Origin: Ruminococcaceae bacterium UBA1236
GTDB taxonomy: Bacteria; Bacillota; Clostridia; Oscillospirales; Acutalibacteraceae
Direction: 5' to 3'
DNA length: 5,643 nucleotides
NCBI GenBank assembly: GCA_002309055.1
Contig: DBWO01000035.1
Location: 1-5,643 of the forward strand
Shown here: piece by piece, positions 1 through 5,440 of the stretch
How the letters are laid out: each line of letters begins with the position of its first letter
How positions within the stretch are numbered: position 1 is the first letter of the stretch
Translations under genes and position numbers: made by a program
Notes under the pieces: generated by a model
Told to the model about the DNA's origin: nothing
Databases searched by the model: none
The model's input: the letters and a program-made list of their open reading frames with translations, nothing else

Positions 1-420
1 GAAGATGTTCCCGTTATAGGTAACTACGCAAAGATTACCGTAACCGCTTCCGAGCCTGTGAATCCCACGGCAAACGCCGCAATTAAAGTTAAGTCCGAAA
101 CCGTTTACAAGAACTCCGATGTAACGATTGTTGCCAAGGGTGAAAACATTCCCGACGGATTTATTCTTGCGATATATGACGGCGAAAAGCAGGTTGCAAA
201 GGGCGACAAAACCTCCGTAACCTACAAAGCCGGTGAGATTTCGGCAGACAAGACCCTTGTTGTGAAAGTTGTTGACGAAAACGGTAACGTTCAGAAGGGC
301 GCTGACGGCAACGACCTTGCGGCAAACGTTGAAATTAAAGTCAAAACCGGATTCTTCAATATAATAATAGCTTTCTTCAGGAAGCTCTTCCGCATGAATG
401 CCGTAACAATCGAGGCATAA
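1..420 (+). CDS. Secreted Ig-like-domain protein with Phe-rich C-terminal tail (5' end outside window)
   Basis: The reading frame is open from base 1 to the TAA at 418-420, so only the last 139 residues are seen; the GTG at 58 is internal, not a start. Visible residues 1-16 look like the last strands of one beta-sandwich domain, and residues ~20-115 form another, with the landmarks ENIPDG (~48-53) and VVDENGNV (~90-97) and alternating hydrophobic strands ending VEIKVKTG. This suggests tandem Ig-like repeats. The domain aligns by eye with the secreted protein at 4817-5320 (ENLPDG, VIDKDGKV, IKVTVKNG). It ends with a hydrophobic/basic segment FFNIIIAFFRKLF (~118-130) plus nine further residues. 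That segment is almost the same as the tail of the next gene, which starts 27 nt downstream on the same strand, so the two are probably cotranscribed. Extracellular location is inferred from the paralog's signal peptide, since this N-terminus is not visible. Function is unknown; an adhesive or substrate-binding surface protein is a guess. Confidence 0.85.
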   Translation, partial: EDVPVIGNYAKITVTASEPVNPTANAAIKVKSETVYKNSDVTIVAKGENIPDGFILAIYDGEKQVAKGDKTSVTYKAGEISADKTLVVKVVDENGNVQKGADGNDLAANVEIKVKTGFFNIIIAFFRKLFRMNAVTIEA

Positions 421-447
421 TAAAACTCACACAGAGGTGATGAACAG

Positions 448-1767
448 ATGAAAAAAATACCGGGAATCATTTCCCTGATACTGGCTGCTGCCATTCTGTT
501 TTCTTCATCATCCTATGCTCTTACGGTAAATGTAAAACCTCCGCTCACCGCGGATGAAACGGCTGAGAAATGGGTGCTGTCTCTGGGCACGGACTATAAA
601 AACGCCCCGAGCATACCCGTTCTCAGCGGCGGATACATTTACTGCATGAGCGGCAAAAGTATTCTTAAAATTGACCGGGAAACCGGAGAAACCGTAAAAA
701 CGGGAAGTATGTCCGGCAGGCCGACCTACGCCTATGTGCCCGTAACGGTAGAAGACGGCAAAGTCTTCTGCCCTATCGGCGAAGGAGTAATTGAGGCGTT
801 TGACGCAGAAACCCTCGAAAAACTCTGGACCAGCACGGACGAGCTCGGCGGACAGGCGCTGACTCCCATTTCATACTATGACGGAAAAATATACACCGGT
901 TTCTGGTATTCCGATGTTGCCGACGCGAATTTTAACTGCATTGACGCTACAAGCGGTGAAATACTATGGTCACTTATGCGCAAAGGCGGATATTACTGGG
1001 CAACTTGCGGCAGGCAGGGCGATTATCTCATTATCGGAGGCGACGGCGGTGAGGATGATTTTGACGAGCCGAATTATATCTGCTCCGTCAACATTGCCGA
1101 CGGCACCGTTGCCGACACAGCCGAGATTAAAGGCGATGTGAGAAGCGGCATAACTGTCAGCGGCTCTGATATTTACACCGTCACAAAAGGCGAGATGCTG
1201 TATAAAACAAGCATTGACACAAACGGTAAATTCGGCGAAGTAAAGAGTGCCCCGCTTATCGGCTACTCAACCTCAACCCCTGCAGTTTACGGAGGAAAGA
1301 TTTATATAGGTCTCTCGGGTAACGAGAGAAATGAAGGATATGTGGCCGAATTTGACGCGGATACGCTAAAGATGACGGCGAGTGTAAAAACAGCCGGATT
1401 CCCGCAGTGCGAAATGCTTGTAGCAACAGGCGGCGGCAGCCCCGTAATTTATTCCACATATAATTACGGGCCGGGAGGTGTGCTTGCAATCAGCGCGAAA
1501 AACGGCACACTTTCTGCCGAAGAGATTTACACTCCTCCAGTAGGCAAAAGAAGCTATTGTATCAGCACAATTCAGACGGACGAAAACGGCGATCTTTACT
1601 ATAAAAACGATTCGGGAAATATATTCGCGCTGACATTCGCGAAGAATGAAGAACCCGAGCCGGATCCCGATACTGAGCCGCAGGAGAAAACTTTCTTTGA
1701 GAAAGTGCTTGATTTCTTCCGTTCAATTATAGCTTTCTTCCGCAATCTGTTTTCGTTCGGCGGATAA
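448..1767 (+). CDS. Secreted PQQ/WD40-like beta-propeller protein with C-terminal Phe-rich tail
   Basis: A 439-residue protein. The ATG at 448 is preceded by AGAGGTGA (433-440) at 7-nt spacing. Residues 1-24 are a clear Sec signal peptide (MKK, hydrophobic core, SSSYA cleavage site). Residues ~40-398 contain repeated blade motifs of the type 'GKVFCPIGEGVIEAFDAET', 'GKIYTGFWYS...CIDATSGEILW' and 'GKIYIGLSG...AEFDADTLK'. This is the pattern of PQQ-like (quinoprotein dehydrogenase-like) or BamB-like propellers. No catalytic or quinone-binding residues can be assigned, so a non-enzymatic binding or scaffold role is as likely. An acidic/Pro linker (EEPEPDPDTEPQ, ~401-412) leads to the tail FFEKVLDFFRSIIAFFRNLF (416-435), shared with the upstream gene. 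The gene follows that Ig-domain gene by 27 nt and is closed by the terminator at 1776-1818. Propeller fold and secretion are well supported; the ligand is unknown. Confidence 0.9.
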   Translation: MKKIPGIISLILAAAILFSSSSYALTVNVKPPLTADETAEKWVLSLGTDYKNAPSIPVLSGGYIYCMSGKSILKIDRETGETVKTGSMSGRPTYAYVPVTVEDGKVFCPIGEGVIEAFDAETLEKLWTSTDELGGQALTPISYYDGKIYTGFWYSDVADANFNCIDATSGEILWSLMRKGGYYWATCGRQGDYLIIGGDGGEDDFDEPNYICSVNIADGTVADTAEIKGDVRSGITVSGSDIYTVTKGEMLYKTSIDTNGKFGEVKSAPLIGYSTSTPAVYGGKIYIGLSGNERNEGYVAEFDADTLKMTASVKTAGFPQCEMLVATGGGSPVIYSTYNYGPGGVLAISAKNGTLSAEEIYTPPVGKRSYCISTIQTDENGDLYYKNDSGNIFALTFAKNEEPEPDPDTEPQEKTFFEKVLDFFRSIIAFFRNLFSFGG

Positions 1768-1775
1768 ATAATTAT

Positions 1776-1818
1776 GGAACAAGTTTTGACCTAAGATCAA
1801 GGCTTGTTCCTTTTTTTT
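1776..1818 (+). terminator. Intrinsic terminator of the two secreted-protein genes
   Basis: GGAACAAG (1776-1783) pairs with CTTGTTCC (1803-1810), and the stem continues inward with two T-G wobbles and TTGA/TCAA, giving about 14 bp around a 7-nt loop (1790-1796). Eight T residues follow (1811-1818). It sits 9 nt after the propeller stop codon, a textbook position. Confidence 0.93.
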
Positions 1819-1839
1819 GTCCACGCTCCGTAGGTGGAC
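1819..1839. promoter_or_regulatory. Inverted repeat overlapping the -35 region (possible operator)
   Basis: GTCCAC (1819-1824) and GTGGAC (1834-1839) are perfect 6-bp inverted half-sites separated by 9 nt. The right half overlaps the proposed -35 box (1835-1840) of the HTH-desulfoferrodoxin gene. The spacing puts the half-site centres about 15 bp apart, so a dimeric HTH protein, possibly the adjacent gene's own product, could bind here. It could also be a simple hairpin after the terminator. Operator function is inferred. Confidence 0.35.
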
Positions 1840-1863
1840 TGATTTAAACTTATGTGATATACT
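1835..1863 (+). promoter_or_regulatory. Predicted SigmaA promoter with extended -10 for the HTH-desulfoferrodoxin gene
   Basis: A -35-like TGGACT (1835-1840) lies 17 bp from the -10 box TATACT (1858-1863), which is preceded by TGA (1855-1857), an extended -10 TGn element. A start site near 1870 would give a leader of fewer than 20 nt containing just the ribosome binding site. The -35 box is only 4/6 to consensus, consistent with regulated expression. Confidence 0.6.
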
Positions 1864-1870
1864 CCGGTTA

Positions 1871-1877
1871 AAAGGAG
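1871..1877 (+). promoter_or_regulatory. Ribosome binding site that decides the start at 1887
   Basis: AAAGGAG directly abuts an in-frame ATG at 1878, which leaves no spacing for that codon. It lies 9 nt before the second in-frame ATG at 1887. The downstream ATG is therefore the better start, making the protein 196 rather than 199 residues. Confidence 0.8.
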
Positions 1878-1886
1878 ATGACATTA

Positions 1887-2477
1887 ATGGATAAATACGT
1901 TACCGGAGCCGTAATCAAAAAGCTCCGTGAGAGCAAAAATTTGACGCAGGAGGAACTCGCCGAAAAGCTGTTTGTCAGCGGCAAAGCGGTGAGTAAATGG
2001 GAAACCGGAAGCGGCTTCCCCGATATAAGTCTGCTTGAACCGCTTGCGAAGGCACTGGGAATATCCGTTATCGAACTGCTTTCGGGTGAGGATATAACAA
2101 ACCAAAATAAAACATTCAATATCATAAAAAGCAGGTTTTATGTCTGCCCGGTCTGCGGCAATGTGATACAGGCAAGCGGTGAAGCGCTCGTAAGCTGCTG
2201 CGGAATAACTCTTCCTCCGCTCGATGCGGAAGATGAGGACGAGGAGCATAAATTCACTGTAGAGACCGTTGAAGACGAATACTATGTGACACTCAGTCAC
2301 CCGATGACAAAGGAACACTATATCTCTTTCCTCGCTGCCGTAAACGATCATGGAGTGCAGTTTGTTAAACTCTACCCTGAAGAAAACGCCGAAGCCCGCT
2401 TCAAAATAAACAGGGAAAAATACATCCTCGCCTACTGCAACAGGCATGGGATGTTTAAATGTAAACTGAGGAGATAA
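1887..2477 (+). CDS. XRE-family HTH regulator fused to a desulfoferrodoxin (superoxide reductase-like) module
   Basis: A 196-residue cytoplasmic protein. Residues ~7-66 are an HTH_3/Cro-CI domain (IKKLRESKNLTQEELAEKL, then VSGKAVSKWETG and PDISLLEPLAKAL). Residues ~84-112 match the desulforedoxin Fe(Cys)4 domain: CPVCGN (C87, C90), then CCG (C104, C105). Residues ~119-194 match the superoxide reductase domain. EEH (H121), HPMTKEHYI (H138, H144) and CNRHG (C184, H187) supply the His4Cys ligand set known from desulfoferrodoxins. The Lys that normally precedes the first ligand His (EKH) is Glu here, which may weaken superoxide reduction. The natural reading is a transcription regulator whose DNA binding responds to superoxide, oxygen or iron state at the metal sites; this is inferred. 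The gene is a monocistron with its own promoter and a possible operator at 1819-1839. The alternative is an enzyme tethered to DNA. The domain calls are firm, the role is not. Confidence 0.92.
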   Translation: MDKYVTGAVIKKLRESKNLTQEELAEKLFVSGKAVSKWETGSGFPDISLLEPLAKALGISVIELLSGEDITNQNKTFNIIKSRFYVCPVCGNVIQASGEALVSCCGITLPPLDAEDEDEEHKFTVETVEDEYYVTLSHPMTKEHYISFLAAVNDHGVQFVKLYPEENAEARFKINREKYILAYCNRHGMFKCKLRR

Positions 2478-2565
2478 TATCGCGTTTTTGATGCTGTTAT
2501 TATTCAAGGGAAAAAAACGCTTTGCCGATATATCCAAAAAAAACGGTACATATAGTAATCGACTA

Positions 2566-2597
2566 AAAAGGGCACCTGATTCATCAGGTGCCTTTAA
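2566..2597 (-). terminator. Bidirectional terminator between convergent genes
   Basis: GGCACCTGA (2571-2579) pairs perfectly with TCAGGTGCC (2584-2592) around a TTCA loop. On the minus strand the stem is followed by CTTTTTAG, a good U-tract for the permease gene ending at 2605. On the plus strand only TTTAAA follows, so it is a weaker stop for the HTH-desulfoferrodoxin transcript. The stretch 2478-2565 before it holds no gene that I can support. Confidence 0.88.
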
Positions 2598-2604
2598 ACT
2601 TGAT

Positions 2605-3747
2605 TTAAAAGAATTTCCACCGTGTAAGAAGATAGCCGGGGATAACAACAATAACGAAAAACGCCCATGAGATAAGAGTAAATGTTTTGATGAACGCTCC
2701 GCCCCTGCCCGGGTATTCACGTACGTAGATGCGGTAGTTTATAACCGAAGCGAGTGAGCCGATGAGCGAGCACAGACCTGCTGTGTCCGCGCCGTAAATC
2801 AAACCGGCAAAATTCTTGGTGAACGGGTAAAGGACTATTGACGCAGGCACATTTGAGATAATCTGGCTCAGCCCTATTGCCCACCAGTACTCGTGATTTG
2901 CTACCGATTTTTCGAGAAAAGCCGCAATTTTTTCGTTGCCCGCGATGGATGAAGAAAAAATGAAGAAACACAAAAAAGTGAATATGAGCACGTAATCCAC
3001 TCTTCGGTAAACGCTTTTGTCCGCAATAAATATTGCGCCGAGCACAATTATCAAAGCCGCCCACCAAAGACCTGTCCTCGTTACAATAACAAGCAATACA
3101 AGGATGAAAAGGCACAGATAAATAATCCTCTGCGGCTTTCTGTCCGCTTCCCACTTCTTGCTCTCATGGCTGAATATGATTTCTTCACGCACATTTTTGC
3201 GATATAGAACAAGCACGAATATCACAAGCAGTATTGCGCTCATAACCGAGAGCGGAGCCATATGAAATATAAAACGGAAGAAGCTGAGCCCGCGTGCCTG
3301 TCCGTATAAAAAAAGATTTTGCGGTGAGCCGAAAGGCATCAGCAGAGAGCCTCTGATTGCCGCGATATTTTCCATTGAGATAACAGGCAGAATAAATTCC
3401 TCTCTTTTTCCGCTTCTGAAAAGCAGAATTGTGAGCGGCACAAAAATTATCAGCGAAACATCATTTGTAACAAACATAGAGGTGAAGAATACGCCGAAGA
3501 TTAAAAACAGTGACAGTGCCGTAAGTGTTCTGAGCTTTGAAGCAAGTCTCTCGACAGGCTTTAACACGTTTTCTTTTTTGAAGCCTTCAAGCACGCAAAG
3601 CATCATCAGCAGTGTGCCGAGGGTGCGCCAGTCTATGCCCGCAGCAAATCCGGCCTTCGGCGGTGTGATAATCAGCCCCGCGATTGCCGCAAGCAGCGAA
3701 ACAAAGAGCATTGCTTCTTTTTTTACAATTTCTGCAACTTTCTTCAT
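2605..3747 (-). CDS. SLC13/ArsB/CitM-type anion permease
   Basis: A 380-residue polytopic membrane protein with roughly 10-12 hydrophobic segments (for example ~13-30, 38-56, 76-111, 163-183, 207-242, 250-268, 287-308, 322-340, 351-373). Family landmarks are TND followed by VSLIIFVPLTILL (94-110), PFGSPQNLFLYG (138-149) and SNVPASIVLYP (299-308). These match the two substrate/Na-site repeats of the ion transporter superfamily that includes DASS/SLC13, CitMHS and ArsB. The substrate is probably an anion (di- or tricarboxylate, sulfate or similar) but cannot be named from sequence. It is slightly shorter than many relatives, but the C-terminal repeat is present, so it looks intact. The start is supported by AGGTGA about 6 nt upstream on the minus strand. 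It begins 22 nt after the aldo/keto reductase stop and is almost certainly cotranscribed with it. Confidence 0.88.
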   Translation of the reverse strand: MKKVAEIVKKEAMLFVSLLAAIAGLIITPPKAGFAAGIDWRTLGTLLMMLCVLEGFKKENVLKPVERLASKLRTLTALSLFLIFGVFFTSMFVTNDVSLIIFVPLTILLFRSGKREEFILPVISMENIAAIRGSLLMPFGSPQNLFLYGQARGLSFFRFIFHMAPLSVMSAILLVIFVLVLYRKNVREEIIFSHESKKWEADRKPQRIIYLCLFILVLLVIVTRTGLWWAALIIVLGAIFIADKSVYRRVDYVLIFTFLCFFIFSSSIAGNEKIAAFLEKSVANHEYWWAIGLSQIISNVPASIVLYPFTKNFAGLIYGADTAGLCSLIGSLASVINYRIYVREYPGRGGAFIKTFTLISWAFFVIVVIPGYLLTRWKFF

Positions 3748-3769
3748 TCTTCACCTGAAAGAAATTTAT

Positions 3770-4684
3770 TTACGGCAGGCGGAAGTCTGCGGCAAGATAG
3801 ATTGCGTACCAGTCCTCGCGTGAGAGGTTTATGTCCGCACCGGCAGCGATTTCTTTCATCCTGCCGGGATTAACCGAGCCGGATATCACCTGCATATCCG
3901 CGGGGTGGCGAAGTATCCACGCGGCGGCTATCGAAAGGGGAGTGACGCCGTATTTTTCGGCCATGCTGTCAAGCGCGTCGTTGAGCGCGGGGTATTTCTC
4001 TCTGTCGCCGACAAACGGGCCCTTGAAAAATCCGCCCTGTAAAGGTGACCAGGTCTGTATGGTGATGCCTTTCACGCGCATATATTCGAGCGCGCTGCCG
4101 TCATGCATCACGGACTCATCATTTTTCATGTTTACATTAAGGCCCGATGTCACAAGCCCCGATTCGGGTATTGAAAATTGAAGCTGGTCAGCGACTATCG
4201 GCTGTTTAACAGCGGTTTTGAGAAGCTCAATCTGCATCGGGTTGTGGTTTGAAACGCCGAACATACGCACTTTGCCGCTTTGTTCAAGGCGGTCAAACGC
4301 CTCGGCAACCTCTTCGGGCTCCATAAGAGTGTCGGGACGGTGGAGAAGAAGCACATCAACATAATCGGTACGAAGCCGCTTGAGCGAGCCTTCGAGAGCG
4401 GATATAATATGCTCTTTTGAGAAGTCATAACAGCCCTTTCGTATCCCGCATTTAGTCTGAATTGTGATTTCATCACGAAGAGAAGGGTGAGAGGCGAGAT
4501 AATCGCCGAACAACTCCTCGCATCTTCCGCCGCCGTAAATGTCCGCGTGGTCAAAGAAATTCATGCCGAGCCCTAAAGCTGTCTCAATCACTTTATCCGG
4601 CGATTCTTTCGCGTCCGCAAGGCGCATACAGCCCATCGCGACTGCAGGCACAGGAAGTGCTCCGCCGAGTTTAATCTTTTTCAT
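3770..4684 (-). CDS. Aldo/keto reductase, YdhF-like
   Basis: A 304-residue, full-length NAD(P)H-dependent oxidoreductase with a TIM-barrel fold. The catalytic tetrad of the family is visible: D45 and Y50 in FFDHADIYGGG, K78 in TKCGI and H115 in LLLHRPD. KVRMFGVSNH (138-147) and the C-terminal SGSVNPGRMKEI (268-279), a cofactor phosphate-binding region, are also typical. The overall pattern (HADIYGG, SKCGI-like TKCGI, HRPD.LM...EVA.AF) resembles E. coli YdhF. The physiological carbonyl substrate is unknown in this subgroup. The start is fixed by CCGGAGGAA (4691-4699) ahead of the ATG and by a good promoter at 4717-4745. It is the first gene of a two-gene operon with the anion permease, so the permease may move its substrate or product; this is inference only. 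Confidence 0.93.
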   Translation of the reverse strand: MKKIKLGGALPVPAVAMGCMRLADAKESPDKVIETALGLGMNFFDHADIYGGGRCEELFGDYLASHPSLRDEITIQTKCGIRKGCYDFSKEHIISALEGSLKRLRTDYVDVLLLHRPDTLMEPEEVAEAFDRLEQSGKVRMFGVSNHNPMQIELLKTAVKQPIVADQLQFSIPESGLVTSGLNVNMKNDESVMHDGSALEYMRVKGITIQTWSPLQGGFFKGPFVGDREKYPALNDALDSMAEKYGVTPLSIAAAWILRHPADMQVISGSVNPGRMKEIAAGADINLSREDWYAIYLAADFRLP

Positions 4685-4716
4685 TTTTATTTCCTCCGGT
4701 TTATATTTCGATGCAT

Positions 4717-4745
4717 ATCATATCACCATTTTTAACGTTTTTCAA
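4717..4745 (-). promoter_or_regulatory. Predicted SigmaA promoter of the reductase-permease operon
   Basis: Read on the minus strand: -35 TTGAAA (4745-4740), a 17-bp spacer, then -10 TATGAT (4722-4717) preceded by TGA, an extended -10. A start near 4710 leaves a leader of about 26 nt with a strong GGAGG site. The -35 lies immediately downstream of the preceding gene's terminator U-tract, so the intergenic space is fully used. Confidence 0.75.
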
Positions 4746-4755
4746 CATTGTGAAA

Positions 4756-4801
4756 CAAAAACAGCGCTCCTGCGGCGGATGTCCGTCCTCGGGAACGCTG
4801 T
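4756..4801 (-). terminator. Intrinsic terminator of the small secreted-protein gene
   Basis: ACAGCG (4761-4766) pairs with CGCTGT (4796-4801). The arm continues with TCC/GGA and an inner CGGA/TCCG hairpin, with mismatches. On the minus strand it is followed by a T-rich run (TTTTTG). It lies 15 nt after the stop codon of the 4817-5320 gene. Confidence 0.8.
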
Positions 4802-4816
4802 AAAATCATGATTATT

Positions 4817-5320
4817 CTATTCGGGAATTATGTCATGTACAAATATCCATATTCTCATAAAAATCGCGCCGAAAATATCCGCGATTGCGTCTCCGATGGT
4901 GCCGAAACCGCTTGAGAAGAAATCCATAATCTGATCAAGAATTCCGTTTTTAACGGTGACCTTGATTAAATCGCTCGATGCGATTACCTTGCCGTCCTTG
5001 TCAATCACCTTTGCCTGAACGGTGTAATTTTCTGTCGGGTCAGGTACACTGAGATATGTATCCGCGCGCAGGTCCTCGCCGTTAAGGAAAACGTGAACTT
5101 CAGCGCCGTCCGGCAGATTTTCCGCTTTGAATTCAAATGACTTTGCCTCTTTGTAGCCGACAGTCACTTCTTTTTCTCCGTTTACGAGCTTTACCGTCAC
5201 TTCGCTTGAAATGGGCACTTCATCTGTTTCGCCATCTGCCGCGTAGCTTATAACGCCTAGCGTGCCAAACATCAGCAAAACTGCGAGAATAAGTGACAAA
5301 CCGCTTTTTACGTACTTCAT
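4817..5320 (-). CDS. Small secreted Ig-like-domain protein with hydrophobic C-terminal tail
   Basis: A 167-residue protein. The ATG at 5320 follows AAAGGAG with 7-nt spacing. Residues 1-27 form a Sec signal peptide (MKYVKSG, hydrophobic core, ISYA cleavage before ADGE). After a short acidic linker, residues ~39-125 form one beta-rich Ig-like domain with ENLPDG (67-72) and KVIDKDGKVI (104-113). It is paralogous by eye to the last domain of the gene at 1-420. The C-terminus (~126-165) is an amphipathic-to-hydrophobic stretch beginning ILDQIMDFFSSGF and ending with a Trp/Phe-rich, almost membrane-like segment (IFGAIFMRIWIFV). The tail could insert into or lie on the membrane, or mediate assembly; no sortase motif, dockerin or SLH repeat is visible. 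It is a monocistron with its own promoter and terminator. The function is not recognised. Confidence 0.88.
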   Translation of the reverse strand: MKYVKSGLSLILAVLLMFGTLGVISYAADGETDEVPISSEVTVKLVNGEKEVTVGYKEAKSFEFKAENLPDGAEVHVFLNGEDLRADTYLSVPDPTENYTVQAKVIDKDGKVIASSDLIKVTVKNGILDQIMDFFSSGFGTIGDAIADIFGAIFMRIWIFVHDIIPE

Positions 5321-5356
5321 AAAAAGTCTCCTTTAAAGGTATTTGCCGCATACTTA

Positions 5357-5378
5357 ATTCTATCATGAAAAAATTATA
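5357..5378 (-). promoter_or_regulatory. Possible promoter region of the small secreted-protein gene
   Basis: On the minus strand two -10-like boxes occur: TAGAAT (5362-5357), preceded by TGA as an extended -10, and a perfect TATAAT (5378-5373). Neither has a convincing -35 box at 16-18 bp. The TGn form at 5357-5362 matches the style of the other two promoters in the window and would give a leader of about 30 nt. Confidence 0.45.
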
Positions 5379-5413
5379 ATTACATACAGGCAAAAAATCT
5401 TATTTGTCGCAAG

Positions 5414-5432
5414 AAAAAACGCACCCGCTGTT
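5414..5432. repeat. 19-bp direct repeat, copy 1
   Basis: AAAAAACGCACCCGCTGTT occurs here and again at 5583-5601, in the same orientation, 169 bp apart. In both places it forms the 3' half (minus strand) of a terminator hairpin plus its U-tract. Confidence 0.9.
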
Positions 5433-5440
5433 TCGGGAGC
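5414..5440 (-). terminator. Terminator of the putative structured RNA
   Basis: Read on the minus strand, GCTCCCG (5440-5434) pairs with CGGGTGC (5427-5421) through one mismatch, with a 6-nt loop, followed by G and six T residues (5419-5414). Its 3' half is identical to that of the tRNA terminator at 5581-5616. Confidence 0.75.

Noticed and set aside
58..60. GTG at 58 as the true start of the first gene
   Set aside because: The frame is open to base 1 with clear beta-strand-like sequence upstream, there is no ribosome binding site, and there is no signal peptide after it; the gene is simply cut by the window edge.
1714..1752. Phe-rich tail as a transmembrane anchor or sortase signal
   Set aside because: It is interrupted by charged residues (E, K, D, R), lacks LPXTG and is too amphipathic for a standard membrane-spanning helix; peripheral association fits better.
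2482..2520. GCGTTTTT/AAAAACGC inverted repeat as a terminator of the HTH-desulfoferrodoxin gene
   Set aside because: The 8-bp stem is mostly A-T, encloses a 23-nt loop and has no U-tract beyond TTT. It could help termination but is too weak to list as a terminator.
2488..2670. 60-codon plus-strand open frame after the HTH-desulfoferrodoxin gene
   Set aside because: It reads through the terminator hairpin at 2566-2597 and into the antisense of the permease 3' end; there is no ribosome binding site before its ATG and the composition is low-complexity.
1884..2720. Long minus-strand open frame (278 codons) opposite the HTH-desulfoferrodoxin gene
   Set aside because: It lies antisense to a clearly recognised gene, crosses a terminator and runs into the permease gene. 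Its protein has no recognisable domain and there is no ribosome binding site, so it is a shadow frame.
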